From Deltaproteobacteria bacterium (GTDB lineage Bacteria; Desulfobacterota; Desulfomonilia; UBA1062): a stretch of DNA of 53,358 nucleotides. The stretch lies in assembly GCA_015486075.1 (NCBI GenBank), contig WFSG01000042.1:1-53358 (forward strand). The letters are read 5' to 3'. The stretch's first letter is position 1. The number at the start of each line of letters is the position of its first letter. Positions 19,045-28,235 of the stretch are shown piece by piece. Made by a program: the position numbers and the translations under genes. The notes under the pieces are model-generated. The model was not told where the DNA came from, searched no databases, and was given only the letters and a program-made list of their open reading frames with translations.

Positions 19045-19965
19045 ATGCTTATGATTGTACAAAACCTTACAGAGATTATAACAGAAGAGATGGCAAGCGT
19101 ATTCCTTGGCCAAGTGGATGCCTTGAAGTTTGTCATATGCGCGTTGCTCTCAGGTGGCCACGTGCTTCTGGAGGGTGTACCAGGCGTGGGTAAAACCCTC
19201 ATAGGCCTCACACTCTCGAGGCTTACAGACCTTAGTTTTGCCAGGATTCAGTTTACCAATGACATGTTGCCATCAGACGTTATTGGCTTTCACATATTCA
19301 GGAAAGGATCGGTAGAACCGGAACTTGTCAAGGGCCCCGTATTTGCCGGGATAGTACTGGCCGACGAGATCAACAGGACACCTCCCAAGACACAATCTGC
19401 TCTCCTAGAGGCAATGGAGGAAAAACAGGTGTCCATAGATGGCATAACATATCCACTGGAACAGCCTTTCATGATCATAGCCACCGAGAACCCGGTGGAG
19501 GTGGCTGGTGTCTTTCCCTTACCCGAGAGCCAGCTCGACCGTTTTCTTGTAAAATTACACATAGGTTACCCCGATTCTAGCGAGGAGAAGGAAATTATCT
19601 CAAGAGGTATCGACCACTCCGATGCTCTCTCGCTTAGCCCAGTTATCACGTCAGAACAAATAGTAAGACTCAGGAGCGAGGTAGGACGTGTATTGGTCCA
19701 TGAAGACGTGGTTGAATATATCCTGTCTATTGTCAGGGCAACCAGGGTTCACCCAAGCATAGAATTGGGTGTCTCTCCAAGGGGAGGGCTTGCATTAAAA
19801 AAGGTGTCCCAGGCATGGGCATACATACACGGCAGGGATTTTGTAATACCGGATGACGTAAAAAAAGCTAGTATCCCTGTCCTTGCTCACAGGATCATTG
19901 TTAAAGAGGGTGATGCTGCCAAAATCCTGGAGGATCTGCTTACAGATGTGGACGTTCCTCTCTAA
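19045..19965 (+). CDS. MoxR-family AAA ATPase
   Basis: Cytosolic AAA+ ATPase of the MoxR group, thought to act as a chaperone with VWA/DUF58 partners. It has Walker A GVPGVGKTL, Walker B VLADEINRTPPKTQSALLEA, and a sensor region FPLPESQLDRF. About 306 aa, normal for the family. The start is uncertain: ATG at 19045 or 19051 or TTG at 19030, none with a strong ribosome site. The downstream DUF58 gene starts inside its 3' end, the usual MoxR-DUF58-transglutaminase arrangement. Confidence 0.9.
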   Translation: MLMIVQNLTEIITEEMASVFLGQVDALKFVICALLSGGHVLLEGVPGVGKTLIGLTLSRLTDLSFARIQFTNDMLPSDVIGFHIFRKGSVEPELVKGPVFAGIVLADEINRTPPKTQSALLEAMEEKQVSIDGITYPLEQPFMIIATENPVEVAGVFPLPESQLDRFLVKLHIGYPDSSEEKEIISRGIDHSDALSLSPVITSEQIVRLRSEVGRVLVHEDVVEYILSIVRATRVHPSIELGVSPRGGLALKKVSQAWAYIHGRDFVIPDDVKKASIPVLAHRIIVKEGDAAKILEDLLTDVDVPL

Positions 19966-20872
19966 CATTGCAAGGTCTCGCAGGGGCTTCAGGCTTACTA
20001 CCCCTGGAAAGGTGTTCTTTTCCTTCTTGGTGTCTATAATTGTGATAGCCATGGTGACGGGCAATAACCTTCTGTTTCTCATAATATCTGTGATGATGGG
20101 GTTCATGATAGTCTCTGGCATAGAGTCAGAACGTAACATAAGGGATATCAAGGTCACCAGACTCACGCCAGGCGAGTTCTTTGCTGGAACACAATCAAAC
20201 ATGCGCTATGTACTAAGATGCCCATCAAGGGACGTCGAGAGGGTAGTCGTACATGACCTTGAACCTATACCCCTTGGGTTTTTAAAAAAGGGTGAGAGTA
20301 GCATACTTGAAGCAAAGGCCTGCTTTGAGAAAAGGGGCAGGAACACCCTTGGCAAGATAAAGGTATACACTACCTTCCCATATGGTCTTTTTGAGAAATC
20401 CATATTATTCGACCAAGAAGACCACGTGATTGTTTATCCCAAACCGATTGAGTACCAGTACAAGCATGGTTCTTCGTGGAAGGACAATGCAGGCAAGGCC
20501 GCCAGGGACATGGAGAGTGTATCCCACACAAGGCCGTACACCCCGGGGGACCCGTTTTCTGCCATAGCGTGGAAAAAACAAAATACATCCCTTGTGACAA
20601 AGGTATGGGAATCCACTAGTGGAATGTCAACGTTGATAGTCCTCGTTCCAGGCAAGGACATCGAGACAAAGCTCGGCATGGCGACCTTCCTCGTTCTCGA
20701 CTTCCATGCCAAGGGCTTAAGCTTTGGTATCGTAATAAACAACTATTTTAGCGGCATGGATAACTCAAGGATGCACAGGAGGAAAATCCTGGAAAGGCTT
20801 GCACTGGTCAAGGATATTTCAGTACCTATCAAGGTAAGGGATCATGCTGCAGAGAGTTTCATCTACGTATAG
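19946..20872 (+). CDS. DUF58 family protein
   Basis: About 308 aa. It starts with two close membrane helices (about residues 20-55) and contains the DUF58 block around residues 190-215 (RPYTPGDPFSAIAWKKQN). The family is a VWA-like partner of MoxR ATPases and sits at the membrane; its biochemical role is unsettled. I chose the ATG at 19946, which overlaps the MoxR stop by 20 bases with GGAGG upstream. An earlier in-frame ATG at 19883 would overlap more and add an atypical N-terminus. Confidence 0.88.
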   Translation: MWTFLSNIARSRRGFRLTTPGKVFFSFLVSIIVIAMVTGNNLLFLIISVMMGFMIVSGIESERNIRDIKVTRLTPGEFFAGTQSNMRYVLRCPSRDVERVVVHDLEPIPLGFLKKGESSILEAKACFEKRGRNTLGKIKVYTTFPYGLFEKSILFDQEDHVIVYPKPIEYQYKHGSSWKDNAGKAARDMESVSHTRPYTPGDPFSAIAWKKQNTSLVTKVWESTSGMSTLIVLVPGKDIETKLGMATFLVLDFHAKGLSFGIVINNYFSGMDNSRMHRRKILERLALVKDISVPIKVRDHAAESFIYV

Positions 20873-22688
20873 ACAAGTAGTTGGGCTAGCTATCATACTT
20901 TCTATGGTAGGTGCCCTGTGTTTAAGCCTCGCTGGGGTACTTCCATGGCCTGTTTTTATTGCCGTATTGTCCGTTCACATCCTTGCCCTTAGGCTGCCAT
21001 ATGACAGGGATATCATATCGGCAAAGATTGTAACAATAGCTCTCCTTGGCTTTACCTTACTCGAGATCTTGAGGGTCTGGATGGGAGGGAGGGGAGATGT
21101 AGCATTTGCCATAAGGGACATGATAGTTGCCTTGGACATAGCTAGGCTGCTGCTCAAGAAAGAACTTAGAGAAATATACCAAGTTCTTGGAATAAGTTTT
21201 TCTGAGCTGGTCTTTGCTACCATATTCACCCTTAGCCTGACATTTACAATATCACTGGTGTTCATGATCTTCCTGATACCCATGGCTCTTTATCTGGTTG
21301 ACGGTATAAGGTTCGGCTCGTCCGAACACGTACCAGGTCCCAGGCACTGGCTAAAGATAGGCTCAAGCATAATCTTTCTTACGTGTATACTATTCTACAT
21401 AATACCAAGACCCTATGACACAATACTGAGGTCCAATACCCTGCATAGACACAAAACAGGATTTACGGAGAATATTGATCTTGGACAGGACTCTCGTATC
21501 AGTGTCGACGACAGCATCGTGATGAGGATAGTGTGGCATGGTAAATATCGTCCAAGGACCTTTCTCCTTGCAGGAGCACACCTGGAGAAGGCTACTAGCT
21601 CAGGTTTCGAAAGGTCATCCAGGAAGACCGGTGTATTCAGCCCTACGTCTCGCTCAATGTACAGGCTTACAATATACCCTAAGGAAATAGATGCAAAAAA
21701 CGTCTTTCATCCTTTTTCCCTTGTAAACGTGTCACCCGGAGAAATAAGGAGAGAGGGTGATGACTATTACTGGATATACTCTACGCCTGCTGTATACGAT
21801 GTCTGGGTATCAAAAACCCCTGAGACATCAGATGCATGTAGCGTACAAGTACCACGTGGGTTTGACGATTTGACAGCACTTGCCAGGCGAATAGCACCCA
21901 AGGGGGATGCAGGCAGGAGAGTAGCTGCCATCATAGCATACCTTCGACATCACTGTAAGTACACGTTGGCGGAGCAACATAGACCCAAGGGTATGTCTCC
22001 TATAAAATGGTTTGTCATGGATGGAGGCAGCGGAGACTGTGAATACTTTGCATCATCACTTGCCCTGATGTTAAGGGGCCTGGACATACCATCAAGGGTG
22101 GTAGCTGGCTTCTATGTGCACGAGTATAATCCTCTGGGTGACTACTACATTGTACGTGCGAGTGCAGCGCATGCATGGGTTGAATACTGGGATAGGGGAG
22201 TATGGCATACGGCAGATCCTACGCCACCCGAACTAGGCCTTTACACTACCAAGCCAAGCCTCCTAGACGAGATACGCTTCAAATGGATAAGGTGGGTTAT
22301 CCACTACTCACTGAATGACCAGATCTACTTGGCAGGCTACTTTGGGAACAACCTTGTGAAGCCCGGGGGTAAAACAATCTATTGGATACCTGGCCTGATA
22401 CTAGCAGCCTTCATATCTTGGCTTGGCTTGGCCGGAAAACTATGGCACAGGCGTGCCACGTTTTATAAACAGGTCCTGGAGGCATTCAACAAGAAGGGAA
22501 TAAAGCTAGATACGCGGGCATCGCACGAGGAGCATCTCAGGTCTGTTGAACAAATATGGCCCGACATGGCACCGTACTTCGAGAATTATCTGGGTGATTA
22601 CCTCCTATGGAGATTCGGGCATAGGGATATCGACATTGCATCAATAACACACAGGTTTATAGAGAAGCTGAGGGCTAGAGCTTCTTGA
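20844..22688 (+). CDS. Membrane transglutaminase-like protein (TgpA type)
   Basis: 614 aa with about six N-terminal membrane helices (residues 10-190), a periplasmic transglutaminase-like domain, one more helix (about 525-543) and a cytoplasmic tail. The Cys-His-Asp triad is readable: C399 in GSGDCEYF, H443 in AHAWVEYW and D458 in TADPTPP. This is the third member of the widespread MoxR-DUF58-transglutaminase operon, presumed to act on envelope proteins or peptides, though substrates are mostly unknown. Its start overlaps DUF58 by 29 bases; its 3' end overlaps the convergent gene by 14. Confidence 0.9.
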   Translation: MLQRVSSTYRQVVGLAIILSMVGALCLSLAGVLPWPVFIAVLSVHILALRLPYDRDIISAKIVTIALLGFTLLEILRVWMGGRGDVAFAIRDMIVALDIARLLLKKELREIYQVLGISFSELVFATIFTLSLTFTISLVFMIFLIPMALYLVDGIRFGSSEHVPGPRHWLKIGSSIIFLTCILFYIIPRPYDTILRSNTLHRHKTGFTENIDLGQDSRISVDDSIVMRIVWHGKYRPRTFLLAGAHLEKATSSGFERSSRKTGVFSPTSRSMYRLTIYPKEIDAKNVFHPFSLVNVSPGEIRREGDDYYWIYSTPAVYDVWVSKTPETSDACSVQVPRGFDDLTALARRIAPKGDAGRRVAAIIAYLRHHCKYTLAEQHRPKGMSPIKWFVMDGGSGDCEYFASSLALMLRGLDIPSRVVAGFYVHEYNPLGDYYIVRASAAHAWVEYWDRGVWHTADPTPPELGLYTTKPSLLDEIRFKWIRWVIHYSLNDQIYLAGYFGNNLVKPGGKTIYWIPGLILAAFISWLGLAGKLWHRRATFYKQVLEAFNKKGIKLDTRASHEEHLRSVEQIWPDMAPYFENYLGDYLLWRFGHRDIDIASITHRFIEKLRARAS

Positions 22689-23718
22689 TGACCCTTCCCG
22701 CTATATTCTCCAGATCCCTAGACATGCCCTTCTTCATAACAAGAATACCATCTTCCGAGTGCGCAACTACCACGTCACTTACCCCAATTGTTATAACGGG
22801 TATATCGTCTCCCAGAATGGTTACACCTCTACCATCCACAACCGTGCTCCTGGAAGAGACGTAGTTGCCCCTGTCGTCTTTTTGAAGCACGCTATCCAGT
22901 GTATCTATATCCTTTATGTCTGTCCACTCACTAGGACATGGTACCACGAACATGGGACATGTGGTCCTCTCGAATATGCCCTTGTCTACGGAGATAGCGG
23001 GAAGTTCAGGGTATACCCTTGAAAGTAAAGTTATATAATCTTGGCCAGGGGCCACGGGGAATATCTCCTTGAGAGGGTTGTATATACCGGGCAAAAGCTG
23101 CGATGCCTCTTCCAACATCAGGCCTACCCTACATGCAAACACACCCGAGTTCCACATGTATTCCTTCCTTTCAGCGTAGACGCTTGCGTTTGTTATATCC
23201 GGCTTCTCAACGAATGCATCTACCCGCCTAACTCCTGTTGCCACCTCGTCCCCTGCCTTGATATAACCATACCTTGTGGACGGATACTTGGTTTGAACAC
23301 CTATCATCCCAATGCCACCCATGTCGATTGCAGCATGAATACTTGTCAGGCAGGCATGTTTAAATGTCTCCACGTGTTCTATGTAGTGATCAACCGGGAG
23401 GTATATCACGGTGGTATCACCAAGATTCTGCTCAGCCCACAGTGCAGCGAGTATTACGCAGGTAGCGGTATTCCTTTCCATAGGCTCGTATAACACCTTT
23501 ATGCCAAGGTCCCTGGTTATGTTCTCTGTTATGTCCTTGTATCTTATTCCTGTGAGAACAACTATTTCCTCAGGACTCAATATGGATAGCATGCGGTCTA
23601 TGGTAATCCTAAGGAGCGTTCTTCCTTGCCCCAGTTCAATAAAGGGTTTTGGCCTAGCTTGCGAACTAAGCGGCCAGAAACTTAAATCATTTCCTCCAGC
23701 AAGTATTATACCTATCAC
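22675..23718 (-). CDS. Mannose-1-phosphate guanylyltransferase-like nucleotidyltransferase with altered loop
   Basis: A 347-aa sugar-nucleotide pyrophosphorylase that resembles GDP-mannose synthases (ManC type without the isomerase domain). Family blocks include PKPF (catalytic-loop Lys), EPMERNTA, LPVDHYI, FVEKPD and MWNSGVF. The nucleotide-binding loop reads GGNDLSFWPLS where the family has GG-x-G-T-R-x-W-P, so the conserved Gly and Arg are missing. I chose the GTG at 23718, just after the upstream gene, with AAAAGG as ribosome site. A longer frame would overlap OmpA by about 100 bases and adds an N-terminus unlike the family. It may have shifted substrate or lost activity. Confidence 0.8.
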   Translation of the reverse strand: MIGIILAGGNDLSFWPLSSQARPKPFIELGQGRTLLRITIDRMLSILSPEEIVVLTGIRYKDITENITRDLGIKVLYEPMERNTATCVILAALWAEQNLGDTTVIYLPVDHYIEHVETFKHACLTSIHAAIDMGGIGMIGVQTKYPSTRYGYIKAGDEVATGVRRVDAFVEKPDITNASVYAERKEYMWNSGVFACRVGLMLEEASQLLPGIYNPLKEIFPVAPGQDYITLLSRVYPELPAISVDKGIFERTTCPMFVVPCPSEWTDIKDIDTLDSVLQKDDRGNYVSSRSTVVDGRGVTILGDDIPVITIGVSDVVVAHSEDGILVMKKGMSRDLENIAGRVIKKL

Positions 23719-23750
23719 GTGGATATTTACCTTTTCATGATATGCCTCGC

Positions 23751-24569
23751 CTAAGGCGTTATCGCTATCTCCACCCTGTTGTTCATGGACCTTCCCTCTG
23801 GCGTGGAGCTCTCGGACAGCGGCCTTGTCCCACCATAAGATATTGCACACATGTCATCGCTCTTAATGCCCATCTTCTCAAACCTCGTTACAACTGCGAT
23901 TGCCCTGCTGAGCCCTAAGTGCCACTTCGTAGGGTAGAGCATCTTGGCACCCTTTGTGCTCGGTACATTATCCGTATGACCAGATACTTCAATGTAACCT
24001 GGTTTCATAGTCTTTATACATGTTGCGATCTTACTAAGCAGGCGGTTTCCAGTGGGTGTTATCCATGCACTCCTTTCAGTAGGGAAAAGCGAGCGTTGTG
24101 GGATTATTATCTTAAGCTTGTCATTAAGTTTAACTATGTATATCTTCCCTGAAAGCCGTTCATCCTTAAGGCAGGAGACAGCATATTCGTATAGTTTGTT
24201 GATCCTCAGTGTCCTCTCGCCCCTCTCTTGCATCATGCTCTGGAAGCTCGAGATTTCCTTGAGTAGGATCTTGTTATCTTCCAGACACTTTATGTTTTTA
24301 TCAAGAAGTGTCTGCTTTTCCATCTGATATCTATCCATCTTGGATCTCAATTGCCCTATCTCATCACGGGACTCTTTGAGTTTCTTTCTAATGACGAGAT
24401 TATCCCTCGTCAGGCTATCTTCTTTTTTCTTGCAGGCCTTGAGCTCATTGCTCAATACTTTGAACTGCTCCTGGCTAATCCTTTCCCTGTGCGCACATGC
24501 CTGCATGGAGAGCAAAGGCAGTAGTAGTATAAGCATAAAGATTCTAAACATCATCCTATTACATCTCAT
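23751..24569 (-). CDS. OmpA-like lipoprotein with coiled coil
   Basis: 272 aa. A hydrophobic leader ends in LSMQAC, a plausible lipobox with Met at -3, so the mature Cys would be lipidated. A long charged coiled coil (about residues 33-115) leads to a C-terminal OmpA domain (about 150-270) with SGHTDNVPS and the Arg-rich LSRAIAVVTRF helix that binds peptidoglycan. It probably tethers the outer membrane to the wall or forms a spacer. The order YjbQ, OmpA, nucleotidyltransferase runs in one direction with small gaps. Confidence 0.85.
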   Translation of the reverse strand: MRCNRMMFRIFMLILLLPLLSMQACAHRERISQEQFKVLSNELKACKKKEDSLTRDNLVIRKKLKESRDEIGQLRSKMDRYQMEKQTLLDKNIKCLEDNKILLKEISSFQSMMQERGERTLRINKLYEYAVSCLKDERLSGKIYIVKLNDKLKIIIPQRSLFPTERSAWITPTGNRLLSKIATCIKTMKPGYIEVSGHTDNVPSTKGAKMLYPTKWHLGLSRAIAVVTRFEKMGIKSDDMCAISYGGTRPLSESSTPEGRSMNNRVEIAITP

Positions 24570-24584
24570 GCCATTGATCCTGCC

Positions 24585-25001
24585 TTACTCACCTATGATC
24601 TTTATAAGTACGCGCTTTTTTCTCTGGCCATCAAACTCACCATAGAATATCTGTTCCCAAGGCCCAAAGTCAAGCCTTCCTTCTGTGACGGCCACAACCA
24701 CCTCTCTTCCCATTACCTGCCTCTTCATGTGTGCGTCTGCATTCTCTTCTCCAACGTTGTGATGATACTGGGATACTGGCTCATGGGGCGCTAGCTTTTC
24801 CAACCATACCTTGTAATCGTGATGAAGTCCTTGTTCATCGTCGTTTATAAACACAGAGGCAGTTATGTGCATTGCATTTACAAGGCACAATCCCTCCTTG
24901 ATGCCGCTTTCCTTTAGTGCATCCTCTACCTGCGGCGTGATATTTATCAATTCTATCCTATGCTTCGTGTTAAACCAAAGTTCCTTGCGATACGATTTCA
25001 C
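24585..25001 (-). CDS. YjbQ/UPF0047 family protein
   Basis: 138 aa covering the whole UPF0047 fold. Recognisable blocks are [36 protein letters not shown] and [16 protein letters not shown], with the conserved His and Asp/Glu residues. Members have been described as having weak thiamine-phosphate synthase activity; the true role is unclear. It follows a TPR-protein gene, from which it is separated by a likely terminator, so it may use its own promoter. Confidence 0.92.
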   Translation of the reverse strand: MKSYRKELWFNTKHRIELINITPQVEDALKESGIKEGLCLVNAMHITASVFINDDEQGLHHDYKVWLEKLAPHEPVSQYHHNVGEENADAHMKRQVMGREVVVAVTEGRLDFGPWEQIFYGEFDGQRKKRVLIKIIGE

Positions 25002-25033
25002 GACCTACCTCCATGGTCTTCCATGATTTCAAC

Positions 25034-25080
25034 AAAAAAAGGCACCTCCTCAATGTTCCAAAAAAGAAGGCGCCTTTTTC
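25034..25080 (-). terminator. Rho-independent terminator after the TPR gene
   Basis: On the minus strand AAAAAGGCGCCT pairs with AGGTGCCTTTTT (25068-25079 and 25036-25047 on the plus strand), with one G-U pair. A run of seven T follows. It lies 20 bases after the TPR stop and before the YjbQ start. Confidence 0.8.
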
Positions 25081-25098
25081 TCTCATCTTGTGCGGAAA

Positions 25099-25836
25099 TT
25101 AAAGTTCTGAGAGAAGACGTTTGGCCTCTTTGCTATAGTAAACGTCGCTACTGCTAGCAGCCTTCTGCAGCAGGGCCTTTGCCTCGTCCTTCTTATGCAT
25201 GTCCATCAGCACCTCGGCAAGGTATACCTCGGTCTCGGATATATGTTTTCCATTGGGAAATGCGGCAAGATTCTCCCTAAGGTATTTCTCTGCAAGTTTT
25301 TTCTTGTGCATAGGCCATGGAAGAACGTACCAGAAACGTCCAAGAGCTATCATGGGTGCACCATCGTCATAGTTTTTGTTGATTGCGTATGCTGTTTGAA
25401 ATGCCTTTTGGGTTTTACCTTTGAGGCCTTCTCTCAAGGCTGTTAGGATGCTGACTCCATCTGAATATACACCCACACACAGCCCGTAGTAGAAGTTACC
25501 TTCGATCCCCTTTGGGTTAAGCTTAATTGCCTTCTCTGCATACTTCATACCTATCTTACCGTATTTTGCGCATATATCCTTCCAACCCTCCATACCCGCC
25601 TTGTGAGCACGGTCAGCATACTCCCTGTATGCCCTCGCGCACTTCCAGTTTGCCTCGTAGCTGTTGGGATTTGCCTGCACTGCCTTTACGTACAACGGTA
25701 TGGAATTCTTGATGTTCTCAATGCCACCGGCATTATAAAGGGCATCGGCCTTAGCTAGGTAATCCTCGGCCATTAGGCTTTGCGAAAACGCTAGTACAAG
25801 GAAACCCAATAGACCAACAAAAAACCACCTTTTCAT
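25099..25836 (-). CDS. Exported TPR protein
   Basis: 245 aa with a clear signal peptide (hydrophobic residues 5-18, cut likely after SLMA). TPR-like helices follow, such as EANWKCARAYREYADRA and AEKAIKLNPKGIEGNFYYG. It is probably periplasmic or outer-membrane associated and likely mediates protein contacts. A very strong ribosome site (AGGAGGAGG) precedes the ATG, suggesting high expression. It is transcribed away from the orphan ORF next to it. I do not recognise a more specific family. Confidence 0.8.
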   Translation of the reverse strand: MKRWFFVGLLGFLVLAFSQSLMAEDYLAKADALYNAGGIENIKNSIPLYVKAVQANPNSYEANWKCARAYREYADRAHKAGMEGWKDICAKYGKIGMKYAEKAIKLNPKGIEGNFYYGLCVGVYSDGVSILTALREGLKGKTQKAFQTAYAINKNYDDGAPMIALGRFWYVLPWPMHKKKLAEKYLRENLAAFPNGKHISETEVYLAEVLMDMHKKDEAKALLQKAASSSDVYYSKEAKRLLSEL

Positions 25837-26009
25837 AGTAAGGTACCTCCTCCTATATTTACTTTAAATACAATAAGCATTTTGTATCCTATATACTTTT
25901 TTCTAGTTTTACAAGGGTATTATTTTGACGGATGTAAGGCGAGCTAGACCCATAGAACCTAAACAAATGGTCTTGCAACACCCCTCGTTTTAGTTTATTA
26001 TTGTAGTTA

Positions 26010-26381
26010 ATGGTTATCTCGAAAAGTGTTCAGCCTTATATGAAGGGCTTAGCGCTTGAGCTACCATTTTTGAAGCTAAAATACCTGAAGGTTCAGGGTA
26101 ATGGACCAAGGACAACCACTGGGAACAGCATCGCACCTGACCAAGGAGAGATCTATACAGCAGCCAAGCAGCTGTACGTACCTGCTTTCAACTCTCTAGC
26201 AGTATCCCCTCAGGTTACTACAATGGGACCTGACCCTATGAAATCAAGGCCTTCTGTTCTTCATGAACTTGAATATGGTCGGATGAGCACTAATACAGGG
26301 TACAACCCAAGTGGCGTATCAGCCTACCAAGGTTTGGTCCCTAGCCAGATTACCTCACATGTTATAGACACCTTCGCATGA
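26010..26381 (+). CDS. Orphan 123-aa protein, unrecognised
   Basis: An open frame with the same AGG-rich codon use as its neighbours. It is rich in Ser, Pro and Thr and has no membrane helix or signal. Its middle reads APDQGEIYTAAKQLYVP, and it ends in SQITSHVIDTFA. No family recognised. There is no clear ribosome site before the ATG at 26010; the in-frame ATG at 26040 is an alternative start. It occupies an otherwise long gap between the TPR gene and the deacetylase-family gene. It could be a genuine small protein or an old remnant. Confidence 0.45.
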   Translation: MVISKSVQPYMKGLALELPFLKLKYLKVQGNGPRTTTGNSIAPDQGEIYTAAKQLYVPAFNSLAVSPQVTTMGPDPMKSRPSVLHELEYGRMSTNTGYNPSGVSAYQGLVPSQITSHVIDTFA

Positions 26382-26445
26382 CAAAAAAACCACGCACTCG
26401 GCCAAAGGGTAGTGAACTTATAACCACTAGAACAGGAGGTTTTGC

Positions 26446-27450
26446 ATGATAGGTGTAGTTTCAGATCCAGTTTTCATGGAACATGATACAGGTGGCTACC
26501 ATCCGGAGGATCCATTAAGGGTACAGTACATTCATACCCTGTTTTCAGACCCACCTGAGGGTGTGATGCTCGTTGAACCGGTTGAAGCTAGAGAGGAAGA
26601 CATCATGCTCAACCACGAAAGGGCCTACATAGAAAAGGTAAGAAACACATCTGCTTCCGGACGCACGGTAAGCCTGGATCCTGATACAGTATGTTCGCCC
26701 ATGTCCTTTGATGTTGCGCTAAAGGCTGCAGGTTCACTTAACAAGCTAACTGAGATGGCACTTTCAGGCGAGATAAGTTCAGGCTTTGCATCTGTAAGGC
26801 CCCCTGGACACCACGCAACGCATTCGAGTGCCATGGGATTCTGTCTCTTTAATAACATTGCCATCGCTGCCAAGAAGGCATTATCCATGGGCGCAAAAAG
26901 TGTGCTTATAGTCGACTTTGACGTACACCACGGTAACGGCACCGAGGAGAGCTTCTATAATGACGACAAGGTGCTTTACTTTTCCACTCACCAGTATCCA
27001 TTCTACCCTGGTACAGGTGCCCTAAGTGAGGTAGGGAGTTCCAAGGGCAAGGGATTTACAGTGAATTGCCCTATGAGCTATGGAAAGGTTGATGGTGAAT
27101 ACCTAGCGGTCTACAAGTATATACTCGATCCCATAATACGCCTTTTCAAGCCTTCCATTGTACTCGTATCAGCCGGGTTTGACTCGCATGCCATGGATCC
27201 CATAGGGGGCATGAGGCTAAGCTCTGAATGCTTCGGTGCCATAGCAGGTATAATAAGGGATGCATCCCTTAAGGTGGGTGCACCTGTAGTGTACACCTTG
27301 GAGGGAGGTTACGACATGGATGCACTTAGAGATTCAGTGCAACAGGTGATAGAGGTAATGAGAGGTAATAAGCCTCCCTTGATAGATCCACTGGAATGGC
27401 AAGAGCTTGATGACATGATTGCCATCCACAAGAAATACTGGGACCTGTAA
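26446..27450 (+). CDS. Histone deacetylase/acetoin utilisation family enzyme
   Basis: 334 aa. Zinc-amidohydrolase of the HDAC superfamily, which in bacteria removes acetyl groups from small amines or protein lysines. Metal and catalytic residues are recognisable in RPPGHHATHS, DFDVHHGNGTEE, VSAGFDSHAMDP and the C-terminal LEGGYD (catalytic Tyr). A good AGGAGG precedes the ATG. Substrate cannot be told from sequence. The next gene, a cyclic-nucleotide-binding protein, follows 47 bases on. Confidence 0.92.
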   Translation: MIGVVSDPVFMEHDTGGYHPEDPLRVQYIHTLFSDPPEGVMLVEPVEAREEDIMLNHERAYIEKVRNTSASGRTVSLDPDTVCSPMSFDVALKAAGSLNKLTEMALSGEISSGFASVRPPGHHATHSSAMGFCLFNNIAIAAKKALSMGAKSVLIVDFDVHHGNGTEESFYNDDKVLYFSTHQYPFYPGTGALSEVGSSKGKGFTVNCPMSYGKVDGEYLAVYKYILDPIIRLFKPSIVLVSAGFDSHAMDPIGGMRLSSECFGAIAGIIRDASLKVGAPVVYTLEGGYDMDALRDSVQQVIEVMRGNKPPLIDPLEWQELDDMIAIHKKYWDL

Positions 27451-27497
27451 GTATACAATGTTTAAAGTTGTGATTTCCCAATGCCGAAACTAAACAT

Positions 27498-28235
27498 ATG
27501 CTTGAAAGCAAGACAAAATCAATTGAGGCCATTGAGGTAAGGGAGTATGCACCGGGCGAGATAATAGTAAAGGAAGGAACCTCGAACGAGTTTTTTTACG
27601 TAATACTACAGGGCGAGGTACAGATATACCAGCTGGACAAGTCTATACGCATACTTAAAGACAGGGATGTATTCGGGCTTGAGAATTATTACAGGAATTG
27701 TCCCTACAGCACTACTGCAAAAGCTCTTCAGCCTTCTAGGGTCGCTAGGTACAGGTGTGAGATAATCGAGGATATAGCCTTTTCGAAGCCCAGTCTCATA
27801 TCAACAATACTTAGGTCTGTCTGTATTCAGCTGGAACAGACAACGTCTGTTGCAGAAGAAAACATACCTTACACGGACGTAATAAATCTTGATTTCAGGA
27901 CCTATTCGGATGGAGATATCATAATAGAGGAGGGAACCAGGGGCCCAGAGATCTACAGGCTTCAGCAGACCGAGGGTGGGCTGGAGGTCCTAAAGAAGGG
28001 AAAGCGTATAGGCCTGATAACAAAACCAGGGGAGTATTTTGGTGAGATGAGTTTTATCCTTGATGAACCCAGGACAGCCACCATTCGTTCCATTGGAGAG
28101 AGTGTGGTAGAGGTGATACCAGTTCAGGAGACTGGGCTGGAAGGTCTTATATACGATAACCCTGAGATAGCCAACAAGATCATCACCACTCTTGCCCAGA
28201 GACTTAGACAGGCTGACCTAATGCTTGTCAAGTAA
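27498..28235 (+). CDS. Protein with two cyclic-nucleotide-binding-type domains
   Basis: 245 aa made of two cNMP-binding beta-roll domains (about residues 15-95 and 130-215). The second has the phosphate-binding cassette GEMSFILDEPRTAT, as in CRP/PKA-type domains; the first lacks the PRTAT end. No helix-turn-helix or catalytic domain is seen, so it is probably a regulatory subunit or sensor. It converges on a patatin gene, overlapping it by 18 bases, and the pair could be functionally linked. Ligand unknown. Confidence 0.85.
   Translation: MLESKTKSIEAIEVREYAPGEIIVKEGTSNEFFYVILQGEVQIYQLDKSIRILKDRDVFGLENYYRNCPYSTTAKALQPSRVARYRCEIIEDIAFSKPSLISTILRSVCIQLEQTTSVAEENIPYTDVINLDFRTYSDGDIIIEEGTRGPEIYRLQQTEGGLEVLKKGKRIGLITKPGEYFGEMSFILDEPRTATIRSIGESVVEVIPVQETGLEGLIYDNPEIANKIITTLAQRLRQADLMLVK

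Noticed and set aside
22675-23850. Full 391-aa frame of the nucleotidyltransferase
   Set aside because: The first 44 residues overlap the OmpA-like gene and do not resemble the family; GTG at 23718 with AAAAGG fits better.
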